In this document: piece after piece, positions 1 through 9,300 of the stretch | Position numbering within the stretch: the first letter of the stretch is position 1 | How the letters are laid out: every line of letters begins with the position of its first letter | Source of the DNA: Streptomyces rubrogriseus | GTDB taxonomy: Bacteria > Actinomycetota > Actinomycetes > Streptomycetales > Streptomycetaceae | Length of the DNA stretch: 64,000 nt | Direction: 5' to 3' | Assembly: GCF_027947575.1 (NCBI RefSeq) | Contig: NZ_CP116256.1 | Span: 5,580,001-5,644,000, forward strand | Position numbers and translations under genes: made by a program | Notes under the pieces: model-generated | What the model was told of the DNA's origin: nothing | The model's input: the letters and a program-made list of their open reading frames with translations, nothing else | The model's database searches: none

Positions 1-156
1 GGTCACGGCCGGCAGGACGGTGCCGAGCGGCGCCCGGGAGCCGGACTGGCCGAGCTGCTTGAGGTGGGGCATGTGGTCGAGGAGACGGGGGGTGAGGCCG
101 ACGACGTCCAGGACGAGGAGGGGGGTCGGTCCGTCGGAGGGGGTGGGTCGGGTCAT
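1..156 (-). CDS. EboF-like nucleotide pyrophosphatase/phosphodiesterase, N-terminal 52 residues (truncated by window edge)
   Basis: The open frame begins with ATG at 156 and runs off the window. The visible peptide contains the hydrophobic strand LLVLDVVGLTP, whose Asp17 sits where alkaline-phosphatase-superfamily phosphodiesterases place the first metal ligand, followed by the helix leading to LGTVLPAVT. This superfamily hydrolyses phosphodiester or pyrophosphate bonds in a two-metal site. The start overlaps the EboE stop by four bases (ATGA), so it is translationally coupled as the next gene of the ebo-type operon. EboF assignment rests on this position plus the motif; only the first seventh or so of a normal-length enzyme is visible. 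Confidence 0.7.
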   Translation of the reverse strand, partial: MTRPTPSDGPTPLLVLDVVGLTPRLLDHMPHLKQLGQSGSRAPLGTVLPAVT

Positions 157-1328
157 GGCAGTTCCTTCAGGCCGAGGTCCGTCAACAGGTCGCGGGCGAG
201 GGTCAGCTCGGCGGCGATGCCGTCGGTGAGCTGGGCGCGGGCGCGGGGCCGCAGCTCGGGCGGGAGGGCCTGCCAGGTGTAGGTCTCGACCTCCAGGTTG
301 CGGGTGAGGGGGTGCGGGCCGCCGACGAGCCGGGTCAGCGCGGCCTTGAGCACCGGAAGGGTGGAGGTGAGGGGCGCGGCGGGGGCCGCGTGCAGGGGGA
401 CGTGGAAGTGGGCGCGCCAGGGCGCGGTGCCGGGCAGTGGGCCGCCGTCCGCGAGGGCCTCGTCGAGGTCGTCGGTGCCGTGCAGGCCGCCGGAGGGGGT
501 GGTGGTGCGGGTCTGGTGCAGGAAGCGCGGCTCGGCGAAGGCGGCGAGCGCCTCGCGGACCGCGGGGTCGGCGGGGTGTTCGGCGTGCAGTGCGGCGGAC
601 AGCTGCGACTTGACTATGGGCACGCGGGCGGCCGTGAGGGCGTCCAGGGCGGTGTGCGGGTCTTCGAAGGAGGTGGCGAGGTGGCAGGTGTCGACGCAGA
701 CGCCGATGCGGTCGTGGGCGATCGCGGTCAGCGGGGCGATGGCGTCGTGGGTGGTCTCGACGACGCAGCCGGGTTCCGGTTCCAGGCCGACGCGGATGGA
801 GCGGCCGGTGAGTTCCTGGAGCGCGTCGAGGCGTTCGGCGAGGGTGACGAGGGCGGCGCGTGCCTTGTCGGCGCGGGTTTCGTCGTAGGCGGTTCGCCAG
901 GCCAGCGGCAGGGTGGAGATGGTGCCGTCCGTGACGTCGTCGGGCAGCAGTCCGGCGAGGAGACGGGCCAGGGAGGTGGTGTGTTCGAGGCGTTCGGGGT
1001 CGGCCCAGTCCGGCTTGTAGACGCGGTACTTGACCTCTTCGGCGCCGAAGCCCTCGTAGGGGAAGCCGTTGAGGGTGACGACCTCCAGGCCGCGCCGGTC
1101 GAGTTCGGTGCGCAGGCCGCGCAGGGCGGCGGGGTCGGTGACCAGGGCGTGGGCGGCGTCGCGGGCGAGCCACAGGCCGATACCGAGGCGGTCGCGGCCC
1201 AGGCGTTTGCGGACCGGCTCGCAGTGGTCGCGGAGCTGGGCGAGGACGCCGTCGAGGGTTTCGGCGGGGTGCACGTTGGTGCAGTAGGCGAGGTGGACGG
1301 TGGAGCCGTCGGGGTGCCGGAAGCGCAT
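153..1328 (-). CDS. eboE: EboE-like TIM-barrel metabolite traffic protein
   Basis: 391 residues, resembling the xylose-isomerase-like TIM-barrel (AP endonuclease 2) superfamily over most of its length. Acidic and His residues fit the metal-binding barrel ends: GLEPEPG near 185, GVCVDTCHLATSF near 215, and FHVPLHA near 320. EboE proteins occur with EboA, B, C and F in cyanobacteria and algal endosymbionts, where the cluster has been linked to moving a prenylated or aromatic precursor to the periplasm; the biochemical reaction is not established. ATG is three bases after the EboB stop, and the stop overlaps the EboF start. Family call is firm from the neighbours; substrate unknown. Confidence 0.75.
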   Translation of the reverse strand: MRFRHPDGSTVHLAYCTNVHPAETLDGVLAQLRDHCEPVRKRLGRDRLGIGLWLARDAAHALVTDPAALRGLRTELDRRGLEVVTLNGFPYEGFGAEEVKYRVYKPDWADPERLEHTTSLARLLAGLLPDDVTDGTISTLPLAWRTAYDETRADKARAALVTLAERLDALQELTGRSIRVGLEPEPGCVVETTHDAIAPLTAIAHDRIGVCVDTCHLATSFEDPHTALDALTAARVPIVKSQLSAALHAEHPADPAVREALAAFAEPRFLHQTRTTTPSGGLHGTDDLDEALADGGPLPGTAPWRAHFHVPLHAAPAAPLTSTLPVLKAALTRLVGGPHPLTRNLEVETYTWQALPPELRPRARAQLTDGIAAELTLARDLLTDLGLKELP

Positions 1329-1331
1329 GGC

Positions 1332-2180
1332 TCACTCCCCGCCGCGCAGGATGGAGTTGCCCTCGTGCGTGGCGTCCCCGGCGGCCACGTCGAGTTCCAG
1401 GCGTCCGCTGAGCCCGTAGAAGGCGACCGGGTTGCGCCACAGCACCCGGTCCACGTCGTCCTCGGTGAAGCCCTCGGCGAGCATCAGGTCGCCGACCTTG
1501 CGGGTCTTGAGCGGGTCGCTCCTGCCCCAGTCGGCGGCGGAGTTCACCAGGACCTGCTCCGGACCGTACTCGCGCAGCAGGGCGACCATCCGGGCCTCGT
1601 CCATCTTGGTGTCCGGATAGACCGAGAAGCCGAGCCAGGCGCCGCTGTCCTTGGCTTCCTTCACGGTGGTCTCGTTGAGGTGGTCGACCAGGACCCGCTC
1701 GGTCGGCAGCGCGGACTCCCGGACCGCGTCCAGGGTGCGGCGCAGGCCGGCGAGCTTGTCGCGGTGCGGGGTGTGCACGAGGGCGGGCAGCCCGTGGTCG
1801 GCGGCGAGCTGGAGCTGGGTGGCCAGGGCGGTGTCCTCGGCGGGCGTCATCGAGTCGTAGCCGATCTCGCCGACCGCCACCACCCGGTCCTTGACGAGAT
1901 ACCGGGGCAGCTCGTCGAGGACGGGCAGGCACCGGGGGTCGTTCGCCTCCTTCGGGTTCAGCGCGATGGTGCAGTGGTGGGCGATGCCGTACTGGGCGGC
2001 GCGGAAGGGTTCCCAGCCGAGCAGGGCGTCGAAGTAGTCACGGAAGGAGTCGGGCGAGGTACGGGGCTGGCCCAGCCAGAAGGACGGCTCGACGAGTGCG
2101 CGGACGCCGACCGCGTACATGGCCTCGTAGTCGTCGGTGGTCCGGGAGGTCATGTGGATGTGGGGGTCGAAGATGCGCAT
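1332..2180 (-). CDS. eboB: EboB-like TatD-family metal-dependent hydrolase
   Basis: 282 residues beginning MRIFDPHIHM. The HxH pair (His7, His9) is the first metal-ligand motif of TatD/amidohydrolase barrels; later ligands fit VGEIGYDS and LVHTPHRDK. TatD relatives are hydrolases, but the EboB branch has no assigned substrate. A longer open frame exists upstream, but it overlaps EboA with unrelated Arg/Pro-rich sequence, whereas this ATG is preceded by AGGAG and overlaps the EboA stop by one base (TGATG). Its place between EboA and EboE is the diagnostic ebo arrangement. Confidence 0.8.
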   Translation of the reverse strand: MRIFDPHIHMTSRTTDDYEAMYAVGVRALVEPSFWLGQPRTSPDSFRDYFDALLGWEPFRAAQYGIAHHCTIALNPKEANDPRCLPVLDELPRYLVKDRVVAVGEIGYDSMTPAEDTALATQLQLAADHGLPALVHTPHRDKLAGLRRTLDAVRESALPTERVLVDHLNETTVKEAKDSGAWLGFSVYPDTKMDEARMVALLREYGPEQVLVNSAADWGRSDPLKTRKVGDLMLAEGFTEDDVDRVLWRNPVAFYGLSGRLELDVAAGDATHEGNSILRGGE

Positions 2181-2917
2181 CAGGACTCCTTGCCGTGGGG
2201 GTCGGCCGTGCCGGGCGCGGGGCGTCCGGACTCGGTCAGGGCCAGGACGCGGTGCAGGTCTTCGGGGACGGTGCGGTCCGCGGCGGTGCGTTCGGCGGCG
2301 TAGTCGGCGAGCATCCGGGCGAGTTCGTCGTCGCCGTGTGCCCGGCGGGCGAGGTCCGCGACGCTGTCGACCGCGACGCCCGTGAACAGGCACTTGAGCA
2401 CGGCGTGCCGCCACTGGTGGGCGTCGAGGTGCCGGGCGGCGTACGGGCCGAGGGCGGCGGCGACGAGCCGGGTGTCGTTGGTGCGCAGGGCGTCCTCGAC
2501 GAGCGGGAGGGCGTCCGGTCCCGGCACGAGGTGGGGCAGGGCGTGCAGGACGGCGCGGCGTTCGTCGGCGGTGCCCTGGGAGTACACCCGGGTCAGGGCG
2601 CCGGTGTCGGCGCGGGCGGCGTGCAGGACGAGGACGCGTGCCGCGTCGGCGTGGGCGGGCCCGCAGCGACGCCCGGCCTCGGCGAGGCGCAGTTCCCACA
2701 CCGAGATGGGGCCGTGGGTGCCGGGGTGGGCGGCGGCCTCGTCGAGGGCCTGGTCCAGCCAGGCCCGGGCGGCTCCGCCGAGCCGGGTGGCGAGGGCGGC
2801 GCGCAGGTCGGCGGGCGGGACGTGGGCGGGGGTGGTGCCCTGGGGGTCCTGCCCGTCGGGGGTGCCGTCCGCGTCCTGGGTGTCGGGGGTGACGTGGGCG
2901 GTGTACGGCTGCGTCAT
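2180..2917 (-). CDS. eboA: EboA-domain protein
   Basis: 245 residues, mostly helical, with the EboA-type core around LDQALDEAAAHPG and HVLVLHAARADTGALTRVYSQGTADERRAVLHAL (quoted loosely; HEAT-like helices over residues 45-210). No catalytic motif is visible. EboA proteins have no known reaction; they are the name-giving member of the ebo cluster. The first 40 residues are a Thr/Asp/Gln/Pro-rich extension with no family signal. ATG is preceded by AGGGAG and follows the upstream isomerase stop by 13 bases, the largest gap inside the operon. Confidence 0.75.
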   Translation of the reverse strand: MTQPYTAHVTPDTQDADGTPDGQDPQGTTPAHVPPADLRAALATRLGGAARAWLDQALDEAAAHPGTHGPISVWELRLAEAGRRCGPAHADAARVLVLHAARADTGALTRVYSQGTADERRAVLHALPHLVPGPDALPLVEDALRTNDTRLVAAALGPYAARHLDAHQWRHAVLKCLFTGVAVDSVADLARRAHGDDELARMLADYAAERTAADRTVPEDLHRVLALTESGRPAPGTADPHGKES

Positions 2918-2930
2918 GGTGTGGCTCCCT

Positions 2931-3869
2931 TCAGTGGGTGGCGGAGGGCTCGCCCGAGCGGTTGGTGCGGGGTGGTGCCGGTGCGGCCCGGCGCAGGAAC
3001 GGGAGGGAGCGTTCGGCGAAGTGGGGACCCGCGTGCGAGTGGCGGGGCAGTTCGACGACGGTCAGGCCCCGGTAGCCGGTGGCGGCGAGGGCCTCGAGGA
3101 CGGGCGGGAAGTCGATCTCGCCGTCACCGAAGGGGAGGTGTTCGTGGACGCCGCGGCGCATGTCCTCGATCTGCACGTGGCGCAGCCAAGGCGCCGCGGC
3201 GCGCACGCAGTCGGCGGGAGGGAGCGGTTCGAGGCACTGGCAGTGGCCGATGTCCAGGGTGAGGCCGAGGTGTTCGGGATCGCCGAGGGCGCCGCGCAGG
3301 GTGTGGAAGTCGGCGACGGTGGCGAGCAGGTGCCCCGGTTCGGGTTCCACCGCGAGGGGGACGCCCGCGGTGGCGGCGGCGTCCAGGACCGGCGCGAGGG
3401 CGTCGGCCAGCCGCTTCCAGGCCGTGTCCTCGTCCGTGCCGGCCGGGGTGACGCCGCTGAAGCAGTGCACGGCGTGGGCCCCGAGTTCGGCGGCGACGTC
3501 GACGGCGCGCAGCAGAAGGCCGGTGCGGCGGGCGCGGTCCTGCGGGTCGGGGTCGAGCAGGGAGGGTCCGTGCTTGCGGCGCGGGTCGAGTACGTAGCGG
3601 GCGCCGGTCTCCACGGTGACGCCCAGACCGAGCGTGTCCAGCCGCCGGGCGAGGCGGCGGGTGCGGGCGGCGAGGTCGTCGGCGAGGGGGTCGAGGTGCA
3701 TGTGGTCGAGGGTCAGGCCGACGCCGTCGTAGCCGAGGTCGGCGAGGAGGGCGAGGGCGTCGTCGAGGCGGAGGTCGGCGAGGCCGTTGGTGCCGTAGCC
3801 GAAGCGGAGCGGGTGGGTGGCGGGCCCGTCTCCGGCCCCGTGCGGGCCCTGTTTCGGGTTCCGGCTCAC
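2931..3869 (-). CDS. Sugar phosphate isomerase/epimerase (TIM barrel) inside the ebo operon
   Basis: 312 residues with the full AP-endonuclease-2/xylose-isomerase-like barrel: FGYGTNGLADLRLDDALALLADLGYDGVGLTLDH at the N-terminus (first beta-alpha unit), a Glu ligand in LAVEPEPGHLL near 195, TLDIGHCQCLEP near 228 and HVQIEDMRRGVHEHLPFGDGEIDF near 256. These match metal ligands of the family. It starts with GTG overlapping the EboC stop by four bases (GTGA), so expression is coupled. The ebo clusters I know from cyanobacteria carry one such barrel (EboE); here there are two, which suggests an added step on a sugar- or inositol-like substrate. Substrate not determinable. Confidence 0.75.
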   Translation of the reverse strand: MSRNPKQGPHGAGDGPATHPLRFGYGTNGLADLRLDDALALLADLGYDGVGLTLDHMHLDPLADDLAARTRRLARRLDTLGLGVTVETGARYVLDPRRKHGPSLLDPDPQDRARRTGLLLRAVDVAAELGAHAVHCFSGVTPAGTDEDTAWKRLADALAPVLDAAATAGVPLAVEPEPGHLLATVADFHTLRGALGDPEHLGLTLDIGHCQCLEPLPPADCVRAAAPWLRHVQIEDMRRGVHEHLPFGDGEIDFPPVLEALAATGYRGLTVVELPRHSHAGPHFAERSLPFLRRAAPAPPRTNRSGEPSATH

Positions 3870-4934
3870 GTGATGCTCACCTTCCTCATGGCGGACCTCT
3901 TCGCGAACCGCCGGCCGGCCGGCGCGAGGGCCGCCACCAGGAGGGACGTGGCACTCGCACCGGAGCGGGCGGCGAGCGCGGCCTGGAGCGGGATCGTGGC
4001 CCGGATGCCGCCGCCCACGGCGCGTTGGGTGAGCGGGGGTGAGGGGTTGAGCGCGGCGTGGAAGTAGGGGCGGGCGGCCGTCGCGGCGTAGGCGGCGCCC
4101 AGGGCGGCCGCGAGGGCGTCGGTGACGGCGGGTGCCGGGGTGGAGCCCGACAGGCCGGGGCGGCTGCTGCCCGCCGGCCTGCCGGGAGTCGGGTGCGGCG
4201 CCGGGCGACCAGGCCGGTCAGTGCCCCCGCCGTCGCGAGGGCGGCGAGCGGGGCCAGCACGGAACCGCCGGTGGTCTCCCGGCGGGAGACGGCGGTGACC
4301 GCGAGGGTGTGGCTGCCGAGCAGGGCGGCGGAGGGCAGCGCGGCACGGGTGCCGCCGCCGGTGGCGGCCGCGCCCAGGAGCAGGTCCAGTCCGCGGGCGG
4401 CCGCCATGGCCGCGGGGCTAGCCGGGGTGCGCTTCAGGGCCAGGTCGTAGGCCCAGACGGTGGCCGCCAGCGGCGCCGCGACCGCGAGGGCGGGACGTCC
4501 CGCACCGGCCGCCAGCGCCAGGCTGGCGCCGGTGAGCACCCCGGCGGCGGTGAGGGCGGCCGCGGGGCGGATACGGCCGGACGGGAGGGGCGGTGCGGGC
4601 GTTCCGCGGCGTCCTCCGCACGGTCCGCCCAGTCGTTGAGGGCCATGCCGGCCTCGTACAGGCACAGGGAGGAGCCGATGGCGAGCAGGGTGCGGGGCCC
4701 GGGGCGCGCGCTGGCCGCGGCCGCGCCCGCCAGGGCGTCGCCCGGGACGGTGAACAGGGCGGGCAGGCGTAGGAGTTCGGCCCAGGCGCCGAGGCGGGCG
4801 GAGGGCGTGCGGGGTGTGCGCGGCTCGGGACGACCGGAGGGCGGTGGGGTGGCCCGGGAGCCGGGGGCGTCGGCCTGCGGTGCTCCGGGCTCCCGTGCGG
4901 TCGTCACCCGGTCCGTGGCGACGGTGCGGTTCAT
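3866..4934 (-). pseudogene. eboC: EboC-like UbiA-superfamily prenyltransferase, broken by two apparent one-base deletions
   Basis: Three reading frames together encode one EboC-like membrane prenyltransferase. Frame 1 from ATG 4934 gives the Asp-rich motif NDWADRAED; one base is missing in a G4 run at 4587-4590 (plus strand). Adding one restores RPLPSGRIRP, the usual UbiA sequence after the first Asp motif. Frame 2 then encodes TM helices up to GALTGLVARRR. A second lost base near 4165-4200 leads to frame 3, which gives AAYAATAARPYF and ends ...RKVSIT at 3866. The restored ends overlap the neighbours (ATGA at 4931-4934, GTGA at 3866-3869), so the intact gene clearly fits. As written it is non-functional; consensus error is a strong alternative. 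Confidence 0.8.
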
Positions 4935-6106
4935 CGCCGCGCCCCGCGTTCGTCGGCGGCGGCCGAGCCGGGGGCGGCGCCGTCGGCCAGCCGTCCGGCG
5001 AAGCGTTTCAGCTCCGTGTACTGCTCCGCCAGGGCCGACGGGCCGTCCCCCACCGGGTCCTTGAAGAAGAAGCCCAGTTCACCCAGGGGGCCGGACAGGC
5101 CCCGCTGGTGGGCGCGGGCGATCAGGCGGGCCAGGTCCAGGACGAGCGGCGCGGCGAGGGACGAGTCGCAGCCCTGCCAGGTGGTCTGGAGGAACATGCG
5201 GGCGCCGAGGAAGCCGTCGAAGGCGATGTGGTCCCAAGCGGTCTTCCAGTCGCCGAGCGCGGGCACGTCGTCGATGTGGACCTCGCCCTCGACAGGGGCG
5301 CCGAGGGTGTCGGCCAGCACACGTTCCTTGCCGGCGTTCTTCGCCGCGGCGGCCGCCGGGTCGGCGAGGGCGGCCCCGTCGCCCCCGCCCAGGAGGTTGG
5401 TGCCGGACCAGGCACGCACGGCCAGCGCCCGCTGCGCGAACATCGGGCCGAGCACCGAGCGCAGCAGGGTCTGCCCGGTCTTGCCGTCGCGGCCCGCGTA
5501 GGGCAGGCCGCTCGCCTCGGCCGGTGCGGACAGCGCCGGGTGGTGCAGGCCGGTCGACGGAGTGAAGTTGACGTAGGGGCAGCCGGCCCGCAGGGCGGCG
5601 GCCGCGTACAGCGAGCTGGCGGGGAGCGCGCCCCCGGCGGGCGCGGGTTCGGTGGAGGCCACGTTCACCACCACCGTCCGGTCCACGCCCGAGCGACGCG
5701 CGAAGTCGGTGATGTCGGCGGCGAACGCGGCGACCAGCTCCTCCTCGTCGCGGGTGTCGCCGGGCAGGGGTCCGCCGGGGCGGATCTCGCGGTCGGCCGC
5801 GGCCAGTTCCGCGTGCACGGCCGAGGGCAGTCCGTGCGGCAGCACGCCACCGGCGGCCAGGGCCTCGGCCCGCTTGGGCAGGGGGCAGTCCACGGTGTCG
5901 TGACCGCCGAAGACGAGGGAGGGGAGCGCAGGGAGACCCGCGTCGGCGAAGTCGGGGGTCTCGGTGACCATGCCGGTCGGCGGGTGCAGTCCCGCGGTCA
6001 CGGCGGCGCAGCCCGCCACCACCGTGGTGGCGACGGAGCCGCGGGCTCCGATCAGCCAGACACCGGTACGGGAGCCACGGGAGGAAGCAGAGGGGGACGC
6101 GGACAT
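4931..6106 (-). CDS. Myo-inositol-1-phosphate-synthase-like protein, first gene of the ebo-type operon
   Basis: 391 residues. The Rossmann motif GARGSVATTVVAG lies at about residues 20-32, and the family's catalytic region is present: VNFTPSTGLHHPAL, then GRDGKTGQTLLRSVLGPMF with the active-site Lys, SGTNLLGGGDG, and CDSSLAAPLVLDLARLI near the C-terminus. MIPS converts glucose-6-phosphate to inositol-phosphate through an NAD-bound oxidation, aldol ring closure and reduction; this divergent member may act on another hexose phosphate. A start at 6139 is open, but ATG 6106 has a strong AAGGAGG at ideal spacing. EboC overlaps its stop by four bases. In the published ebo clusters I know, a dehydroquinate-synthase-like EboD, also a carbocycle-forming enzyme, occupies this role. 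Confidence 0.75.
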   Translation of the reverse strand: MSASPSASSRGSRTGVWLIGARGSVATTVVAGCAAVTAGLHPPTGMVTETPDFADAGLPALPSLVFGGHDTVDCPLPKRAEALAAGGVLPHGLPSAVHAELAAADREIRPGGPLPGDTRDEEELVAAFAADITDFARRSGVDRTVVVNVASTEPAPAGGALPASSLYAAAALRAGCPYVNFTPSTGLHHPALSAPAEASGLPYAGRDGKTGQTLLRSVLGPMFAQRALAVRAWSGTNLLGGGDGAALADPAAAAAKNAGKERVLADTLGAPVEGEVHIDDVPALGDWKTAWDHIAFDGFLGARMFLQTTWQGCDSSLAAPLVLDLARLIARAHQRGLSGPLGELGFFFKDPVGDGPSALAEQYTELKRFAGRLADGAAPGSAAADERGARR

Positions 6107-6149
6107 GGGCAGCCTCCTTGTCGAGCGCGTCGGGCACACACGAGCGGTG

Positions 6150-6188
6150 GTACAGCCGGGGAAGTACGGCCGGTGGTGGTACGGCCGG
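6150..6188. promoter_or_regulatory. Three phased direct repeats upstream of the MIPS/ebo operon
   Basis: GTACAGCCGG at 6150-6159, GTACGGCCGG at 6164-6173 and GTACGGCCGG at 6179-6188 repeat with 14-15 bp spacing, 45-80 bp before the operon's first start codon. Direct repeats there suggest an activator or repressor array. No cognate regulator is visible in this part of the window. Confidence 0.4.
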
Positions 6189-6214
6189 GGTGTTCCGTTC
6201 GGGGGTCGGGGTGA

Positions 6215-6248
6215 CGGCGGGCGGAGGTCCGGCGTCCTCCGCCCGCCG
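6215..6248. terminator. Hairpin with perfect 13-bp stem
   Basis: CGGCGGGCGGAGG at 6215-6227 pairs perfectly with 6236-6248 around an 8-nt loop. It lies after the second hairpin below the ThuA-protein stop and before the MIPS promoter, so it separates the two transcripts. Confidence 0.6.
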
Positions 6249-6258
6249 CCGTTCCGGT

Positions 6259-6304
6259 CGCCCCTGAGGGGGCGCCTCCCTCGGGAGGTGACCCCTCAGG
6301 GGCG
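6259..6304. terminator. Long nested hairpin directly below the ThuA-protein stop codon
   Basis: Arms 6259-6271 (CGCCCCTGAGGGG) and 6292-6304 are perfect complements. The loop holds a second small stem (CCTCCC/GGGAGG, 6275-6288). It starts nine bases after the minus-strand stop at 6313. Confidence 0.7.
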
Positions 6305-6312
6305 GGTTAGCC

Positions 6313-9300
6313 CTAGGAGGGCAGTTCCTTGAGCTGGATGTTGCGGAAGGAGACCTGATCGTCGGCGCCGTGGTTCTGCAGGCCGATGTAGCCGTCGGTC
6401 AGGCTCCGCTCGGGGTCCTTGTTGGTGAAGTCGTTGATCTTGACTCCGTTGAGGAACACCTGGAGGCGTTCGCCCTGGACCTTGATCTCGTAGGAGTTCC
6501 ACTGGCCGGGCGGCCGCAGAACCTGGTCACGGGCCTTGATGTTCGCCGCCTTGAAGGTGTAGATCGCACCGGTGGTGCGGTCCACGGCGTCCGTGGCGTC
6601 GATCTGGATCTCGTAGCCCTTGTTGACGGCGGACCAGGGGTCGTCGGAGGCCGGGAAGCCCACGAAGACGCCGGAGTTGTCGTCGCCCCGCATCTTCCAG
6701 TCGAGCTTGAGGGAGTACGACTTCAGTTCCTTGGCCTGGTACCAGAGCAGACCCATGCCGCCCTCGGACTCCAGGACGCCGTCCTTGACGTTGAACTTTC
6801 CGGGGCCGGCCTGCTTCCAGCCTTCCAGCGTCTGGCCGTTGAAGATGTCCCGGTAGCCCTTGCCGGGCTTGCAGTTCGCCTTGACCTGACCGGTGGCGTA
6901 CTGCATGCCGCCGAGCAGGTGGCCGCGGAAGGTCTCGTCCGCGTAGGACTCCTTGGTGTGGCCGAGGCCGGTGTAGAAGGAGCGGCCGCCGCCGTAGGTC
7001 TGGCACCAGGCGATCGGGTGGTCGCCCTTCATGTTCCCGCCCTGGTAGGTGGTCTCGTCGAGGGTGGCGAGGACCTTGGCCTGTTCGCGCGGGTTGGTGC
7101 GGTAGTTGTACAGCTCGTCGGTGTGCTCCCAGGTGTCGTCCAGGTGCGCGGTGGCCGGGTGGTCGTGGTCCTCGACGCGGACGGTGGCCTTCTGGATGGC
7201 CGGGTGCGAGTCGAAGTAGGCGCCGACGAGGCCGCCGTAGAACTCCCAGTCGTACTCGGTGTCGGCGGCGGCGTGGATGCCCATGTAGCCGCCGCCGTTC
7301 TTGACGTAGTTCTCGAACGCCTTCTGCTGATCGGCGTTGAGTACGTCACCGGTGGTGGACAGGAAGGCGACCGCGTCGTACTTGGCGAGGTTGGCCGTGG
7401 TGAACTGTCCGGCCTCCTCGGTCGCGGTGACCGAGATGCCGGCCGGGGTGCCCAGCTCCTTCAGGGCGGCGATGCCCGCCGGGATGGAGTCGTGGCGGAA
7501 GCCCGCGGTCTTGGAGAAGACCAGGACCTTCTTGCCGGCCTTGAACGGCTCCGTGGAGAACTCGAAGTCGTCGATGTCGAACAGCGCGCCCTCGCCGCCC
7601 CTGAAGACCAGGTAGACGTCGGTGGTCTTCTTGGGCAGGGCCCGCAGCGGCACGTCGACGTTCTGGAAGGTCTCCCAGCTGCCGGTCGGCGGGATGTACG
7701 CCGAGCCGTGCAGCGGACCGGTGGGCGAGCCGGTGCGGACCTCGATGTAGCCGCCGGCGCCGCCGGAGGAGGCCCGTACGGTCAGCTTCTTCTGCCCGTC
7801 GAACTTGTAGGGGCTGAAGGAGATCCAGTCGCCGTCGTTGATGTCGCCGACGGTCTTGCCGCCGTTGGCGCCGGTCTTGTCGATCGGCGACACGCCCTGC
7901 TGGGTGCTGAAGTGCTCGGCCTGGCGGTGCGGGGGCTGGATCACGGTGCGGGCGGTGCCGGTCAGGGCCTCCTGGCCGTTCGCCCCGCCGTCGGTGTAGC
8001 TGGCGCCGACGACGCCGTAGATGTTGGCGTTGGGGTCGTGGCCGCCGTCGCCCGGCGGCGGGTTCAGGGTGCCCTCACAGCCCATCTCGCTGGTCAGCTC
8101 GTGGGCGTGGGAGTCGTGGCCGAGGCTGTAGGCGACCTTGACCCTGGAGCAGTCGACGGTCTCCTCGGGGTCGGTGACCTTCACCTTGAAGGGGATGGGC
8201 TGCCCCATGGGGAGCAGGGTGCCGTTGCCGGGGGTCTCGATGACCACCTTGGGCTCGGTGTTGCCGACCACGATGCGGACGCTGGCGTTGCCGGTGTTGC
8301 CCTCGGGGTCCTTGGCGGTGAAGGTCGCGGTGTAGGTGCCGACCTTCTTGTACTTGTGGGTGGGCGTGAGGCCCTCGCCCTTGGTGCCGTCGCCGAAGTC
8401 CCAGCTGTAGGTGAGGTCCGGGGAGTCGGCGTCCTTGGCGGTGGCGGTGAAGGCGACCTTCAGTCCGGCCGCGCCGGAGGTCTTGTCCGCGCTCACCTCG
8501 GCGATCGGGGAGAAGCCGTCCGCGGCGTTCTCGATCCGGTACAGGGCGGAGTCCTTGTCGCCCTGGAACCAGGACAGGCCGTAGTCCAGGACGTAGAGCG
8601 CGCCGTCGGGGCCGAACTCCATGTCCATGATCTGGGTGCCGGTCCACGGGAAGTCGTTGATCTTCGCGACCGCGCCGTCCTCGGTCTGCTCGATCCGCTT
8701 GATCCAGCGGCGGCCGAACTCTCCCGCGAAGAAGTCCCCGTCGTACTCCTCGGGGAACTTCACGCTGGAGTCGAGGTCCGGGTCGTAGCGGTAGACCGGG
8801 CCGCCCATCGGGGACTCGGAGCCGCTGCCGAACTCGGGCACGGAGTCGTCGTCGTAGGGGATCCACGCGGCCTGCGCCGGCGGCAGGTCGGTGAGACCGG
8901 TGTTGTGCGGCGAGGTGTTCTTCGGGGCCGCGCAGTCGAAGGTCTCGCCGGAGGTCTTGGTGGCGAAGTCGTAGTCGACGTACGGGTCGTTGTCGCCGGT
9001 GCAGAAGGGCCAGCCGAAGTTGGCGGCCTTGGTGACCTTGGCGAACTCGACCTGTCCGGCCGGACCGCGCTTCGGGTCGGCGGCGCCGGCGTCGGGGCCG
9101 TAGTCGCCGACGTAGACCGTGCCGGTCTTCTTGTCGACGCTGATCCGGAACGGGTTGCGGAAGCCCATCGCGTAGATCTCGGGCCGGGTCTTCTCGGTGC
9201 CGGGCTCGAAGAGGTTGCCCTCCGGGATGGTGTACGAGCCGTCCTCGGCGACCTTGATGCGCAGCAGCTTGCCGCGCAGGTCGTTGGTGTTGCCGGCGCT

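Noticed and set aside
312..2303. A 663-residue plus-strand open frame
   Set aside because: Shadow of EboE/EboB with no recognisable motif or ribosome site.
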